From: CBDUBS01 sp965365445
Lineage (GTDB): Bacteria; Bacteroidota; Rhodothermia; Rhodothermales; DASSAV01
Direction: 5' to 3'
Assembly (NCBI GenBank): GCA_965365445.1
Contig: CBDUBS010000042.1
Span: 1-23,916 of the forward strand
Length of the DNA stretch: 23,916 bases
In this document: positions 13,922 through 22,377 of the stretch, in pieces
How the letters are laid out: each line of letters begins with the position of its first letter
Position numbering within the stretch: the first letter of the stretch is position 1
Position numbers and translations under genes: made by a program
Notes under the pieces: generated by a model
Seen by the model: the letters and a program-made list of their open reading frames with translations, nothing else
What the model was told of the DNA's origin: nothing
Databases searched by the model: none

Positions 13922-15478
13922 ATGAACCACATGGAGGAAAAGCTCAAGTACCTCAACCAGAAGAAGAAAGAAGCTTCTCTGGGCGGCGGGGAAGAAGCGA
14001 TAAAGAAGCAGCACGACAAAGGACGCCTGACGGCGCGAGAGCGCATCGAATTACTGCTCGACCAGGGCAGCTTCGAGGAGTTCGACATGCTCAAGGAGCA
14101 TCGGTGTACGAACTTCGGCATGGAAAAAAAGAAATATCCCGGAGACGGTGTAGTGACGGGGTACGGGACCATCGACGGCCGCCTGGTTTTTGTCTTTTCG
14201 CAGGACTTTACCGTGTTCGGCGGTTCCCTCTCGGAGACGTTCTCGGAGAAGATCTGCAAGATCATGGATATGGCCGTTAAAAACGGAGCCCCTGTAATAG
14301 GGCTAAACGACTCCGGCGGCGCCCGCATTCAAGAGGGTATCGAGAGCCTGGCGGGGTATACGGAAATCTTCTTCCGGAACGTGATGACGTCCGGAGTGGT
14401 CCCTCAGCTTTCCGGTATTTTTGGTCCTTGCGCCGGTGGTGCGGTGTATTCGCCGGCCCTGACCGACTTTACGGTCATGGTAGAGGAAAACAGCTATATG
14501 TTCCTCACCGGCCCGAAAGTGGTAAAAGCCGCGATGCACGAAGACGTCGATACCGAAAGCCTGGGTGGGGCGTCGGTGCATACGGCCAAAAGCGGAGTGG
14601 CGCATCTTTCTGCATCGTCCGAGGCGGAGGCCGTCGAGCGGCTGAAGCAATTGCTCTCGTACATGCCGCAGAACAATCTGACCACGACGCCGCTCAGGGA
14701 AACGCAGGATTCGGTCGAGCGCGATGTACCCTACCTCGATGAACTCATCCCCGAAAACCCGAACGAAGCCTACGATATAAAGGAGGTTATCCTAAATACG
14801 GTAGACGATGGGGAATTCCTGGAGATTCAGCCGAATTTCGGAGCCAACCTCGTCATCGGTTTTGCGCGATACGGGGGTATCTCGGTCGGCATCGTAGCCA
14901 ATCAGCCCAAGGTGCTGGCGGGTGTGCTGGATAACAATGCCTCCGTGAAAGGGGCGCGGTTCGTTCGGTTCTGCGATTGCTTCAACATCCCCGTAGTCAC
15001 CTTTGTCGACGTACCCGGCTTCCTTCCGGGCACGGTGCAGGAGCATGGCGGCATCATCCGAAACGGGGCGAAACTGCTCTATGCATACGCCGAAGCGACC
15101 ATTCCGAAGGTTACCGTCACGACGCGCAAATCATACGGCGGCGCCTATTGCGTGATGAGTTCCAAGCACCTCCGCGGCGACATCAACTACGCCTGGCCGA
15201 CGGCTGAAATTGCCGTAATGGGAGCCAAAGGAGCGACCGAAATCCTGTTTGCCCGAGAGATCAAGGCGGCCGGGGAGGATGGCCGCAAGGTCGCCGCCGA
15301 GAAAGAACAGGAGTATGCCACCCGGTTCGCCAATCCGTATGAAGCGGCAAAGCGAGGCTACGTGGATGACGTCATTACGCCTTCCAAAACCCGTTTCCGC
15401 ATTTGCAAGGCGCTCGTGATGCTCGAACACAAACAGGACAAAAACCCGCCCAAAAAGCACGGAAACATTCCGCTTTAA
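13922..15478 (+). CDS. mmdA: Methylmalonyl-CoA decarboxylase alpha / propionyl-CoA carboxylase beta-type carboxyltransferase
   Basis: A 518-residue acyl-CoA carboxyltransferase of the PCC-beta/MmdA type. The N-terminal crotonase-like half shows KGRLTARERIELLLD, GLNDSGGARIQEGIESLAGY (127-146) and FGPCAGGAVYSPALTDF (167-183). The C-terminal half shows FVDVPGFLPGTVQEHGGIIRNGAK, then RKSYGGAYCVMSSKHLRGD, and ends in KKHGNIPL, typical of this group. The subunit moves CO2 between methylmalonyl-CoA (or propionyl-CoA) and biotin on the carrier protein. Because delta, biotin-carrier and beta membrane subunits follow, and no biotin carboxylase is present, I infer a sodium-pumping decarboxylase rather than an ATP-driven carboxylase. 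Its substrate could also be another short acyl-CoA. A second in-frame ATG lies at 13931. Confidence 0.93.
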   Translation: MNHMEEKLKYLNQKKKEASLGGGEEAIKKQHDKGRLTARERIELLLDQGSFEEFDMLKEHRCTNFGMEKKKYPGDGVVTGYGTIDGRLVFVFSQDFTVFGGSLSETFSEKICKIMDMAVKNGAPVIGLNDSGGARIQEGIESLAGYTEIFFRNVMTSGVVPQLSGIFGPCAGGAVYSPALTDFTVMVEENSYMFLTGPKVVKAAMHEDVDTESLGGASVHTAKSGVAHLSASSEAEAVERLKQLLSYMPQNNLTTTPLRETQDSVERDVPYLDELIPENPNEAYDIKEVILNTVDDGEFLEIQPNFGANLVIGFARYGGISVGIVANQPKVLAGVLDNNASVKGARFVRFCDCFNIPVVTFVDVPGFLPGTVQEHGGIIRNGAKLLYAYAEATIPKVTVTTRKSYGGAYCVMSSKHLRGDINYAWPTAEIAVMGAKGATEILFAREIKAAGEDGRKVAAEKEQEYATRFANPYEAAKRGYVDDVITPSKTRFRICKALVMLEHKQDKNPPKKHGNIPL

Positions 15479-15499
15479 CATTACCAGCGCGATAACCCC

Positions 15500-15865
15500 A
15501 TGGGTATACATAATATACAGGAGGCCAATGGTCTCGGTCTCCTCCTGACCGGCATGACCATCGTGTTCGTGGGTTTGGTGCTGGTCACGATGTTCATTGC
15601 CATCGTACCGAGGGCCATACGTTTCGCGGAGCAGAGCCGCCGGAAGGTTGTCCGGAAGGCGCCGGCTCATGCGGTAGCCGATGTGGTTGCCGATGCCACC
15701 GCCGTTCTGGACTCGGCTTTGCTGGCTGCCGTCGGTTTCGTCATTCAGGCCGAGATGGAAAACCAGAGCTTATCGGAGTTCCAGCGCATTACGATTCAGC
15801 GCGACGAGAAACAGCAGGTGTGGGCCGTCGCCGGCAAGATGAGAACCCTTTCTACACGGATGTAA
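15500..15865 (+). CDS. mmdD: OadG-family delta/gamma subunit of a sodium-pump decarboxylase
   Basis: A 121-residue small membrane subunit. A single N-terminal helix (about 12-35, LGLLLTGMTIVFVGLVLVTMFIAIVP) is followed by a basic stretch and a soluble tail, the OadG/MmdD layout. The tail includes SALLAAVGFVIQAEMEN and a C-terminal ITIQRDEKQQVWAVAGKMRTL, probably the segment that holds the carboxyltransferase and biotin carrier to the beta subunit. It starts 21 bases after mmdA and ends 2 bases before the biotin carrier, so translation is likely coupled. Confidence 0.85.
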   Translation: MGIHNIQEANGLGLLLTGMTIVFVGLVLVTMFIAIVPRAIRFAEQSRRKVVRKAPAHAVADVVADATAVLDSALLAAVGFVIQAEMENQSLSEFQRITIQRDEKQQVWAVAGKMRTLSTRM

Positions 15866-15867
15866 AT

Positions 15868-16305
15868 ATGCGAAAATACGAGTTGACGGTAGGAGGCAAA
15901 TCCTTCAAAATCAACGTGCTTCGTTTCTCGACAGAGACGGCGGAGCTGGAAGTGAACGGGCAGACGTACCAGGTCCGCGTCGACCGCATTCTCGCGGATA
16001 ACGGCGGAAACGCGGCCGTAAGGAAAGCGCCGGCCTCCTCGGCTCCGGCTGCCTCGCCCCGGGCCTCCGCACCCGCTCCGGCGGCGGTGGGGGCAGGGAG
16101 CGTCACGGCGCCGATACCCGGATTGATCATGGAGGTTTTCGTCAAGGAAGGGGATCAGGTCACGGCCGGACAACCCGTCCTGAAGATGGAAGCCATGAAA
16201 ATGGAAAACGTGATCAATACACCCCAGGCCGGAACCGTCGGTTCGATCCGTGTCAACCCCGGCGATACCGTATTGCAGGGGCAAGAACTGATGATCATCG
16301 GTTGA
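15868..16305 (+). CDS. mmdC: Biotin carrier protein of the decarboxylase (gamma subunit)
   Basis: A 145-residue biotinyl protein. The N-terminal part (1-45) is a small beta domain (MRKYELTVGGKSFKINVLRF); residues 53-77 form an Ala/Pro/Ser hinge; residues 78-145 are the biotinyl/lipoyl barrel with the EAMKMEN site, biotin going on Lys111. It shuttles carboxybiotin from the carboxyltransferase to the membrane beta subunit. The start at 15868 follows the mmdD stop after two bases; a frame open further upstream (from 15820) would overlap mmdD and lacks family sequence, so it was not used. Confidence 0.93.
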   Translation: MRKYELTVGGKSFKINVLRFSTETAELEVNGQTYQVRVDRILADNGGNAAVRKAPASSAPAASPRASAPAPAAVGAGSVTAPIPGLIMEVFVKEGDQVTAGQPVLKMEAMKMENVINTPQAGTVGSIRVNPGDTVLQGQELMIIG

Positions 16306-16410
16306 TCGGTATCGGCTGCCTGTAACCGTTTCGCATACGGTCGTTCCGGAACCGGAGAACCGTCCTTCGTTCCGCTTTACCGGACCGACTGGTTAATCTT
16401 TGCAATAATA

Positions 16411-17544
16411 ATGGATACATTAATTGAATTCCTGGGTCAGAGCGGCGTCGCCAATGTGACAGCGGGAAATCTCATCATGATTGCCGTGGGCTGCGTGTTT
16501 ATCGGCCTGGCCATCATTAAGGACTATGAACCGCTCCTTCTATTGCCGATCGGGTTCGGCGCCGTCGTCGGCAACCTGGCCGTTGTCCCCGGCATGAGCC
16601 TGGGTGTGTACGATCAGGGCAGTGTGCTGTATTATCTGTATTTCGGCGTATCCCAGGGTATTTTCCCGCCCCTTATCTTCCTGGGCATCGGGGCCATGAC
16701 CGATTTTTCGGCCATGCTTTCCAATCCGAAGCTAGTCCTTCTCGGAGCGGCCGCCCAGATCGGGATTTTTGCGACGCTCCTCGGGGCGTTGTATCTGGGC
16801 TTTACCCCCGCCGAAAGCGGATCGATCGGCATCATTGGCGGGGCGGACGGGCCGACGGCCATTTACCTTTCTGCAAAGCTGGCTCCGCATCTTCTGGGAG
16901 CGATCGCCATTGCGGCCTACTCGTACATGGGCCTCGTGCCGGTCATCCAGCCGCCTATCATGAAGATGATGACGACCGACAAGGAGCGGCTCATCCGAAT
17001 GAAAGCTCCGAGGCACGTCTCGAAAAGGGAAAAGATCCTTTTTCCTATCGGTACGCTCATCATTTGCGCCCTGATCGCGCCGGGCTCTCTCATTCTCGTC
17101 GGCATGTTGTGCTTCGGCAATCTGCTCAAGGAAAGCGGGGTCACGGAGCGATTGGCCAACACGGCTCGCACCGCGCTGATCGACTCGGTGACGATCCTGC
17201 TGGCTTTCTGTGTAGGAGCGAGCACCCAGGCCCAGACGTTCCTGACCCCGCAGTCGCTGCTTATCTTCGGATTGGGCGCCGCCAGTTTTGCCGTGGCTAC
17301 GGCCGGGGGCGTGGGTTTCGCAAAGCTGATGAATGTGTTTTTGAGCGACGAAAACAAGATCAACCCGCTGGTCGGTGCGGCGGGTGTATCCGCCGTTCCC
17401 GATTCGGCGCGCGTGGTTCAGGTAGTGGGACAGCAGTACGATCCGAGCAACTTCCTCCTGATGCACGCTATGGCCCCGAATGTGGCCGGTGTGATCGGGT
17501 CGGCCATTGCCGCCGGTGTACTCTGGAGCGCGCTCGTCATGTAA
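16411..17544 (+). CDS. mmdB: Sodium-translocating decarboxylase beta subunit (OadB/MmdB family)
   Basis: A 377-residue polytopic membrane protein that decarboxylates carboxybiotin and exports Na+. The family hallmark GIIGGADGPTAIYLSAKLA is at about 140-158; Asp146 matches the Asp essential for coupling in the studied OadB. The C-terminal ion-site region reads NPLVGAAGVSAVPDSARVVQ (about 319-338), and the end is SNFLLMHAMAPNVAGVIGSAIAAG. Roughly nine to ten hydrophobic segments are visible. A 105-base gap separates it from mmdC, long for an operon, and no Shine-Dalgarno precedes ATG 16411. With mmdA, mmdD and mmdC this makes a complete pump lacking only the small epsilon subunit found in some species. 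Confidence 0.95.
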   Translation: MDTLIEFLGQSGVANVTAGNLIMIAVGCVFIGLAIIKDYEPLLLLPIGFGAVVGNLAVVPGMSLGVYDQGSVLYYLYFGVSQGIFPPLIFLGIGAMTDFSAMLSNPKLVLLGAAAQIGIFATLLGALYLGFTPAESGSIGIIGGADGPTAIYLSAKLAPHLLGAIAIAAYSYMGLVPVIQPPIMKMMTTDKERLIRMKAPRHVSKREKILFPIGTLIICALIAPGSLILVGMLCFGNLLKESGVTERLANTARTALIDSVTILLAFCVGASTQAQTFLTPQSLLIFGLGAASFAVATAGGVGFAKLMNVFLSDENKINPLVGAAGVSAVPDSARVVQVVGQQYDPSNFLLMHAMAPNVAGVIGSAIAAGVLWSALVM

Positions 17545-18039
17545 ACGAAACATGCTTTACTTGAACAGTATGAGTCATCCCGAATTTTCGGATAGACAAG
17601 CAGGGGCTCCTCCGAGTGAGGGGCCTCTGCTGCATATAGGAGTTTGGGAAAAAGACCTCCTCAGACGTACATGTTTTTGATCAAGAAACATGTGCTGCGA
17701 AGGTCCCTGCCACGGCAGCAGACTCAACGTCCGTTGCTGCTGAACTATAACAGCCGATTTATTCTCCGCTGACCGAAACATCTGAAGCTCGTCGGACCCA
17801 ATAGCATGCTGCAGAAGGCTTGGCAGATCACGTGCGGCAAGCATTCACTCGTTCACAAGATGCTTTTCGACACGCGAAACAAGCGCCTGCGCAGGCCAGG
17901 AATATATTATGTGGCGGTGCAGCATAAGGCCATCAATGACGGCGGGGGCTTTACGAACCCCCCCCTTTCCGAAATACGTGAAAAACTATCCTTTCAAAGC
18001 AGGTACAGCGCTCTATCGCATCTTCTGGGCAAGGACTTA
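17545..18039. other. Hairpin-rich 495-base intergenic region without a convincing gene
   Basis: This lies between the convergent ends of mmdB and the YbbP-like permease. I see no recognisable protein; two short frames (17575-17844 minus, 17806-18078 plus) have no family resemblance. Structures seen: a 14-bp hairpin at 17599-17631 (two G-U pairs, loop CGAGT); a 12-bp imperfect palindrome at 17667-17695 around GATCA; GCAGCA (17715-17720), which can pair either with TGCTGC at 17693-17698 or with TGCTGC at 17735-17740; and a G5/C8 repeat at 17944-17965. None has a proper T run. It could be a structured RNA, a decayed mobile element or a set of weak terminators. Confidence 0.5.
17599..17631. repeat. 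14-bp inverted repeat downstream of mmdB
   Basis: AGCAGGGGCTCCTC (17599-17612) pairs with GAGGGGCCTCTGCT (17618-17631) through 14 pairs, two of them G-U, around a CGAGT loop. It lies 54 bases after the mmdB stop. There is no T run on either side, so if it ends transcription it does so without the classic tail. Confidence 0.55.
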
Positions 18040-20556
18040 CTACCCCGCCGCCCGCAGCACTTCCAGGGCCGGGCGTGAGTAAATCCCCCGGCTGCTGAGC
18101 AGGCCTACCGCGAGCGTGCCGGCCACCACCACCAGGAGCGCCGTAGCCATCAGGGACAGGTCAGGGATGAAAACGGTATCGAACACGAAGTACGCCAGCG
18201 CCCAGGCGGCAAAGTAAGCCAGGATGAGGCCGGTAAGGGCTGCCATGACGCCCAGGAGCAGATACTCGATGAATGTGATCCGGAAGACCACGCTGCGCGA
18301 GGCGCCGAGTGTCTTGAGCAGGACGCTTTCCTCGGCGCGTTGCGAGCGGCTAACCGTCACGGCTCCGATCAGTACGATGATGGCCGTTATGATGCTGAAC
18401 AGGGCCATGAAGCGGATGACGAACGCGATGCGGCCGAAGAACGAATCCACCACCGCGAGCACGAGCGCGAGGTCGATGGCGGAGACGTTCGGGTAGGCCT
18501 GTACCGCAGCCGCCTGCAGAGCGGCCGAGGCGGAATCCGACGGCGCGTGGGTCAGGAGCACGTAGGTCGTGGGGGCCGTCTCGAGCACTCCCTCCGGGAA
18601 GATGACGAAGAAGTTGGTAGACATCTGCCGCCAGTCGACCTGCCGAAGGCTGGCGACGACCGTTTCGATGAGCCGCCCCTGCACGTTGAAAACCAGCGTA
18701 TCGCCCAGGCTTACGTTCAGCTCGGCCGCCAGGTCCTTCTCCAGCGACACCGGCGCCGCCCGTGCCGAATCGGGCATGGCGGGGATGAAGGCGCCGGCGA
18801 CTACTTCTTCGGAAGGGGTGAGGTAGTTGCGGAACGAGGAGCGGTATTCGCGGGTGTGCGCCCAGGTGAGGGGGATCGTCGAGTCGGCGCGGATGGCGTC
18901 CACCGAGAGGTCTTTCACTCGCGAGAGGCGCATCGTGACGATGGGAACTTCGTCCAGCACCGGCGCGCCGCTTGAATCCACTACCGACCGCATACCTTCC
19001 AACTGATCGGGCTGGATGTCGAAAAAGACCAGGTTGGGGCGGCCCGCGTCGTCGGCGAGCAGGATTTGCGAGAGCAGGGTTTGTTGCACCAGCAGGAGCA
19101 CCACCACGATGAAGGTCCCGAAGCCCAACGAGAGCATCAGGAGGCGCGTCTGGTTTCGCGGGCGGTACAGGTTGGCGAGGCCCTGCCGCCAGGGGTAGGG
19201 CCAGAAGGAAGGCGTAAACCGTCGGGCGAGGAAGGTGATGGCCGCCGCCGTCAACGCGAGCAGGCCGAATACGGCCAGGATGCCGCCGGCATAGGCCAGT
19301 CCGTACAGAGGCGTAGGGGATTGCAGCACGCCGAAGCCTACCACGGCCGCAACGAGCAGCAGGCCAATGAGCACCTGAAATACGTCCAGACGTGGGCGGC
19401 CTTCCTGCGCGACGTCCGACCGGAGCACCCGCAGCGGCGACACCTTGCGGAGCGAGACGAGCGGGAACAGGGCGAACAGCACCGTGGCGCCCACGCCGAC
19501 GCCGAGGCCCCAGAGTACGGCCTCGGTGCTCACGATGAACGGAACTTCGACCGGGATGACATCGCGGAGCACCGCCGGGAGCAGCCCCTGCAACCCGACT
19601 CCGATGCCCACACCCAGGATCGCTCCTGCCAGGCCCATCGTAAACGTCTGGATTATGTACACCCAGAGCGTGCCTCCCGACCTGGCGCCAAGGCAGCGCA
19701 GCAGGGCTACCGTCGCGATACGCTTCTTTATGTATACGTGGATCGAGCCGGCTACCCCGAGGCCGCCCAGCAGCAGCGCCACGAACCCGATCAGGTTCAG
19801 GAAGCGGTACAGATTCGTCAGGCCCTCGTTCCAGTTGGATTTCATCTCATCGACGGTGTCGATGCCCAGGCGGAACTCGTCGATGTGGGGCTGGATGCTC
19901 TCCACGACCCGATCGACATCCGTTCCCTCCGGGAACTTGAAATACACCTCGTACTCGGCGCGGCTTCCCGTGGCGAGCAGATCCTGGTCCAGGTGTTCGA
20001 GCGGGATGTACACGCGCGGGCTGAACAGCATCACGGCCGTCGCCTCGCGAGGAGTCTTGAGCAGCCGCCCGGCGATGCGGTACGCCCGGGCGCCGATCCG
20101 CACACTATCCCCGACTTCGGCCCCGTACGTTTCCATCAGCGAGCCGTCCACGAGCGCGTTGGGGCCGGTAAGGTAGGTATCGGCCGCCGAAGCCGGGTCG
20201 GTTTCCACTTCGCCGTAATACGGGTAGGCTCCTTCGATGGCGCGGACCGTGGCAAGCCGCGTTCCGCCCGAGGCCGGAAAGTAGGCCATGGATGTAAAGG
20301 ATGTGCGCCGGGATTGCTCACCCCCGAGCGAGTCGATCAGGGCCTCGGTGTGGGCGGAAAACGGCAGGTTGCTTTCCAGGCTGAGGTCGGCCCCGAGCAG
20401 CGCTTTCGCCTGCTCGTCCACGGCGCGGCTGAGGCTTTCGCCGAACGACCGGATGGCGACCAGGGCGGCCACCCCGAGCACCATCGAAAGGATGAACAGG
20501 GCGAGACGGCGGCGGCTGCCGCGGGAGTCGCGCCAGGCCATGTTGAGGATCCACAT
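18040..20556 (-). CDS. YbbP-like ABC transporter permease (FtsX/MacB family)
   Basis: An 838-residue permease with about ten predicted membrane helices. The first is near 19-38, followed by a large periplasmic domain (about 45-250); three more surround an FtsX core at about 253-370 (FLNLIGFVALLLGGLGVAGSI, KKRIATVALLRCLGA). Helices near 395-445 and 478-497 come next, then a second periplasmic domain (about 500-705). A second FtsX core (about 707-835) contains SQRAEESVLLKTLGASRSVVFR, the coupling-helix region. Two FtsX cores plus extra central helices match YbbP/LolC-like fused permeases, which handle lipids or lipoproteins, or act as mechanotransmitters rather than classical transporters. The ATPase gene ends 5 bases upstream, so the two are co-transcribed. 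Confidence 0.9.
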   Translation of the reverse strand: MWILNMAWRDSRGSRRRLALFILSMVLGVAALVAIRSFGESLSRAVDEQAKALLGADLSLESNLPFSAHTEALIDSLGGEQSRRTSFTSMAYFPASGGTRLATVRAIEGAYPYYGEVETDPASAADTYLTGPNALVDGSLMETYGAEVGDSVRIGARAYRIAGRLLKTPREATAVMLFSPRVYIPLEHLDQDLLATGSRAEYEVYFKFPEGTDVDRVVESIQPHIDEFRLGIDTVDEMKSNWNEGLTNLYRFLNLIGFVALLLGGLGVAGSIHVYIKKRIATVALLRCLGARSGGTLWVYIIQTFTMGLAGAILGVGIGVGLQGLLPAVLRDVIPVEVPFIVSTEAVLWGLGVGVGATVLFALFPLVSLRKVSPLRVLRSDVAQEGRPRLDVFQVLIGLLLVAAVVGFGVLQSPTPLYGLAYAGGILAVFGLLALTAAAITFLARRFTPSFWPYPWRQGLANLYRPRNQTRLLMLSLGFGTFIVVVLLLVQQTLLSQILLADDAGRPNLVFFDIQPDQLEGMRSVVDSSGAPVLDEVPIVTMRLSRVKDLSVDAIRADSTIPLTWAHTREYRSSFRNYLTPSEEVVAGAFIPAMPDSARAAPVSLEKDLAAELNVSLGDTLVFNVQGRLIETVVASLRQVDWRQMSTNFFVIFPEGVLETAPTTYVLLTHAPSDSASAALQAAAVQAYPNVSAIDLALVLAVVDSFFGRIAFVIRFMALFSIITAIIVLIGAVTVSRSQRAEESVLLKTLGASRSVVFRITFIEYLLLGVMAALTGLILAYFAAWALAYFVFDTVFIPDLSLMATALLVVVAGTLAVGLLSSRGIYSRPALEVLRAAG

Positions 20557-20561
20557 GGAAT

Positions 20562-21287
20562 TCAGGAGGTAATCCAGGCCCGGCTGGGTTCGTCGGATGT
20601 GGGCTGATCCGAGACGATCTCGCCGCCCCGCAGTCGGATGATCCGGCCGGTGCGGCCCGCCAGTTCGAAATCGTGCGTAACGATGACGAGGGTGGTGCCG
20701 GAGGTTTCGTTCAGCTCGAAAAGCAATTGTTCGATGGTGGCGCCGGTCTCGGCGTCGAGATTGCCGGTAGGCTCGTCGGCAAAAAGGATGCGGGGGCGGT
20801 TGATGAACGCCCGTGCCAGCGCCACCCGCTGCTGCTCGCCGCCGGAAAGTTGTGTCGGGTAGTGTTCGGTGCGGTCGCCCAGTCCGACACGGCCGAGAAG
20901 TTCCGTCGCCCGGTCGCGCGCCTTGCGGTCGCCGCGCAATTCGGCCGGGACCATCACGTTTTCGAGCGCCGTCAGCGTCGGGATGAGCTGGAACGTCTGG
21001 AAAACGAACCCAACGTTCCGGTTACGTATGTCGGCCAGCTGATTCTCGGTCAGGCGCGACAGATCCTCCCCGGCCAGGCGCACCCGTCCCGAGGAGGGCG
21101 CGTCGAGCCCGGCGCACAGGCCCAGTAGCGTCGTTTTGCCGCTGCCGGACGGCCCGACGATGGAAACCGTTTCCCCTTCGGCGATGGTAAACGAGACTTC
21201 ACGAAGCACGGTCAGCATTCGCGAACCGCTCCGGTAGATCCGGGTTAACTCTTCTGCTTCAAGGACTGCCTTTTGAGGCGTGGTCAT
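20562..21287 (-). CDS. ABC transporter ATP-binding protein (YbbA/LolD-like)
   Basis: A 241-residue nucleotide-binding subunit with all motifs intact: Walker A GPSGSGKTT (45-53), Q-loop FQTFQLIP (96-103), signature LSGGEQQRVALARAF (147-161), Walker B ILFADEPTGNLD (167-178) and the switch His205 in VTHD. The NVGFVFQTFQLIPTLTALENV sequence places it in the MacB/LolD/YbbA group, which drives FtsX-type permeases. It forms an operon with the permease downstream, and its start codon lies 27 bases from that of the divergent TesA-like esterase, as in the E. coli ybbAP-tesA arrangement. Confidence 0.94.
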   Translation of the reverse strand: MTTPQKAVLEAEELTRIYRSGSRMLTVLREVSFTIAEGETVSIVGPSGSGKTTLLGLCAGLDAPSSGRVRLAGEDLSRLTENQLADIRNRNVGFVFQTFQLIPTLTALENVMVPAELRGDRKARDRATELLGRVGLGDRTEHYPTQLSGGEQQRVALARAFINRPRILFADEPTGNLDAETGATIEQLLFELNETSGTTLVIVTHDFELAGRTGRIIRLRGGEIVSDQPTSDEPSRAWITS

Positions 21288-21314
21288 GCTATACGCTATT
21301 CAGGTTCGATCCCG

Positions 21315-22088
21315 ATGATCAGGTTACTTTCAGGAGCGGAAGTCGCACCGCTTTTCCGCAGGTGCGTCCGGCCGCTTGCTCTATACTTATTGATGGCCGT
21401 CAGTGTTCTGCAAGGGGGGTGCGCAGCCGAAGAAGAAACCCCTGACCGACGGCCCGAAGCCCGCGTGCCGAACCCTTCGCAGGAGACGCAGCCGCCGATA
21501 GATCGGAAACGCCCGGAGGCGGACGTCATTCTCGTGCTGGGCAATAGCATCGCGGCCGGATACGGCCTGGACCCGCAGCAGGCATTTCCGGCGTTGCTCC
21601 AGGAGCGGGTCGATTCGCTCGGATGGGATTATGAAGTCATCAACGCCGGTCTGAGCGGGGAGACGACGGCCGGCGGGCTTCGCAGGCTCGAATGGCTGCT
21701 GCAAAGCCCGGTGGATGTACTCGTCATTGAACTCGGGGGCAACGACGGCCTGCGGGGGCTTCCCACCGAAACGACGCGGGACAACCTGGCTCGCATGATA
21801 GATCTGGCCCGGGAGCGAAGCTCCGGCGTTTCCATCATCCTCACCGGCATGCAAATGCCGCCCAACCTGGGAGCTGACTACACCGAGCGGTTCCGGGAAA
21901 TTTACATAGAACTGGCCCGCGAGAAAGACGTGGCCCTCGTGCCCTTCCTTCTCGAAGGGGTAGGCGGCGTGGCCCGCCTCAACCAGCCCGACGGCATCCA
22001 CCCGACCGCCGAGGGGCAACGCATCGTGGCCGGCAACGTATGGAAAACGCTCCGCCCGCTCCTCGAAGTCCGGCAGGAGGGCCATTGA
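21315..22088 (+). CDS. SGNH-hydrolase lipoprotein, TesA/arylesterase-like
   Basis: A 257-residue exported esterase or lysophospholipase-like enzyme. A signal segment (about 17-35) ends at QGGC, so Cys36 may be lipidated, although the -3 residue is Gln rather than Leu. The SGNH blocks are present: GNSIAAGYG with the nucleophile Ser78, INAGLSGETTAGGL (Gly at block II), ELGGNDGLRGLP (Asn143) and DGIHPTAEGQ with Asp226 and His229 of the triad. Block I reads GNS where E. coli TesA has GDS; the Ser is retained. ATG 21315 was chosen because a TTG at 21273 would overlap the divergent ATPase start. Substrates are probably acyl esters or lysophospholipids in the envelope. Confidence 0.9.
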   Translation: MIRLLSGAEVAPLFRRCVRPLALYLLMAVSVLQGGCAAEEETPDRRPEARVPNPSQETQPPIDRKRPEADVILVLGNSIAAGYGLDPQQAFPALLQERVDSLGWDYEVINAGLSGETTAGGLRRLEWLLQSPVDVLVIELGGNDGLRGLPTETTRDNLARMIDLARERSSGVSIILTGMQMPPNLGADYTERFREIYIELAREKDVALVPFLLEGVGGVARLNQPDGIHPTAEGQRIVAGNVWKTLRPLLEVRQEGH

Positions 22089-22377
22089 GTGCCCCTTCCC
22101 CGTCGGGGTGGTGCGCCGTGGCGCCCGCTTACGGGGATTGGGTGCATCTCCACGGGATGGTCCGGGCGCGCCGCTAGGAGCGCCGCCTATAGCCGAACAA
22201 CACCCTCTATCGACTCCCAATTGCCATGCCTGCATCATTATCTTATCCATGAGCAGGGCCGGAGCGCTTCCGCCGGAGTTAGATAAAAGTTCAATCGGAA
22301 CAGGGCGTCGGGCTCCCGTGGCCTTGCTATATTGAAAAGGATCTGTACTTTCGGCCAACGCACTGATAATACAGCAT
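22089..22377. other. Intergenic region between the esterase gene and hemH
   Basis: No gene is supported here. The first 110 bases are GC-rich with small inverted repeats, such as CCCCGTCGGGG just after the esterase stop, but there is no T run. The second half is more AT-rich and ends in a good promoter candidate for hemH. Short open frames at 22089-22286 and 22108-22335 have no recognisable content. Confidence 0.5.
22324..22353 (+). promoter_or_regulatory. Candidate Bacteroidota-type promoter of hemH
   Basis: TTG at 22324-22326 is followed after 19 bases by TACTTTCG at 22346-22353, one mismatch from TAnnTTTG. The ATG of hemH lies 24 bases further on, giving a short leader without a Shine-Dalgarno sequence. 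Confidence 0.5.

Noticed and set aside
17575..18078. Two short frames (17575-17844 minus, 17806-18078 plus) as genes or transposase remnants
   Set aside because: Neither shows transposase motifs or any family I recognise, and they overlap each other; reported only as an unexplained region.
19066..20607. 513-codon plus-strand frame over the permease gene
   Set aside because: Composition is dominated by Arg, Gln, Glu, His and Gly, as expected opposite a membrane-protein gene; the opposite strand has a clear FtsX permease.
21387..22358. 323-codon minus-strand frame over the esterase gene
   Set aside because: The plus strand holds all the SGNH motifs; this frame has no recognisable domain.
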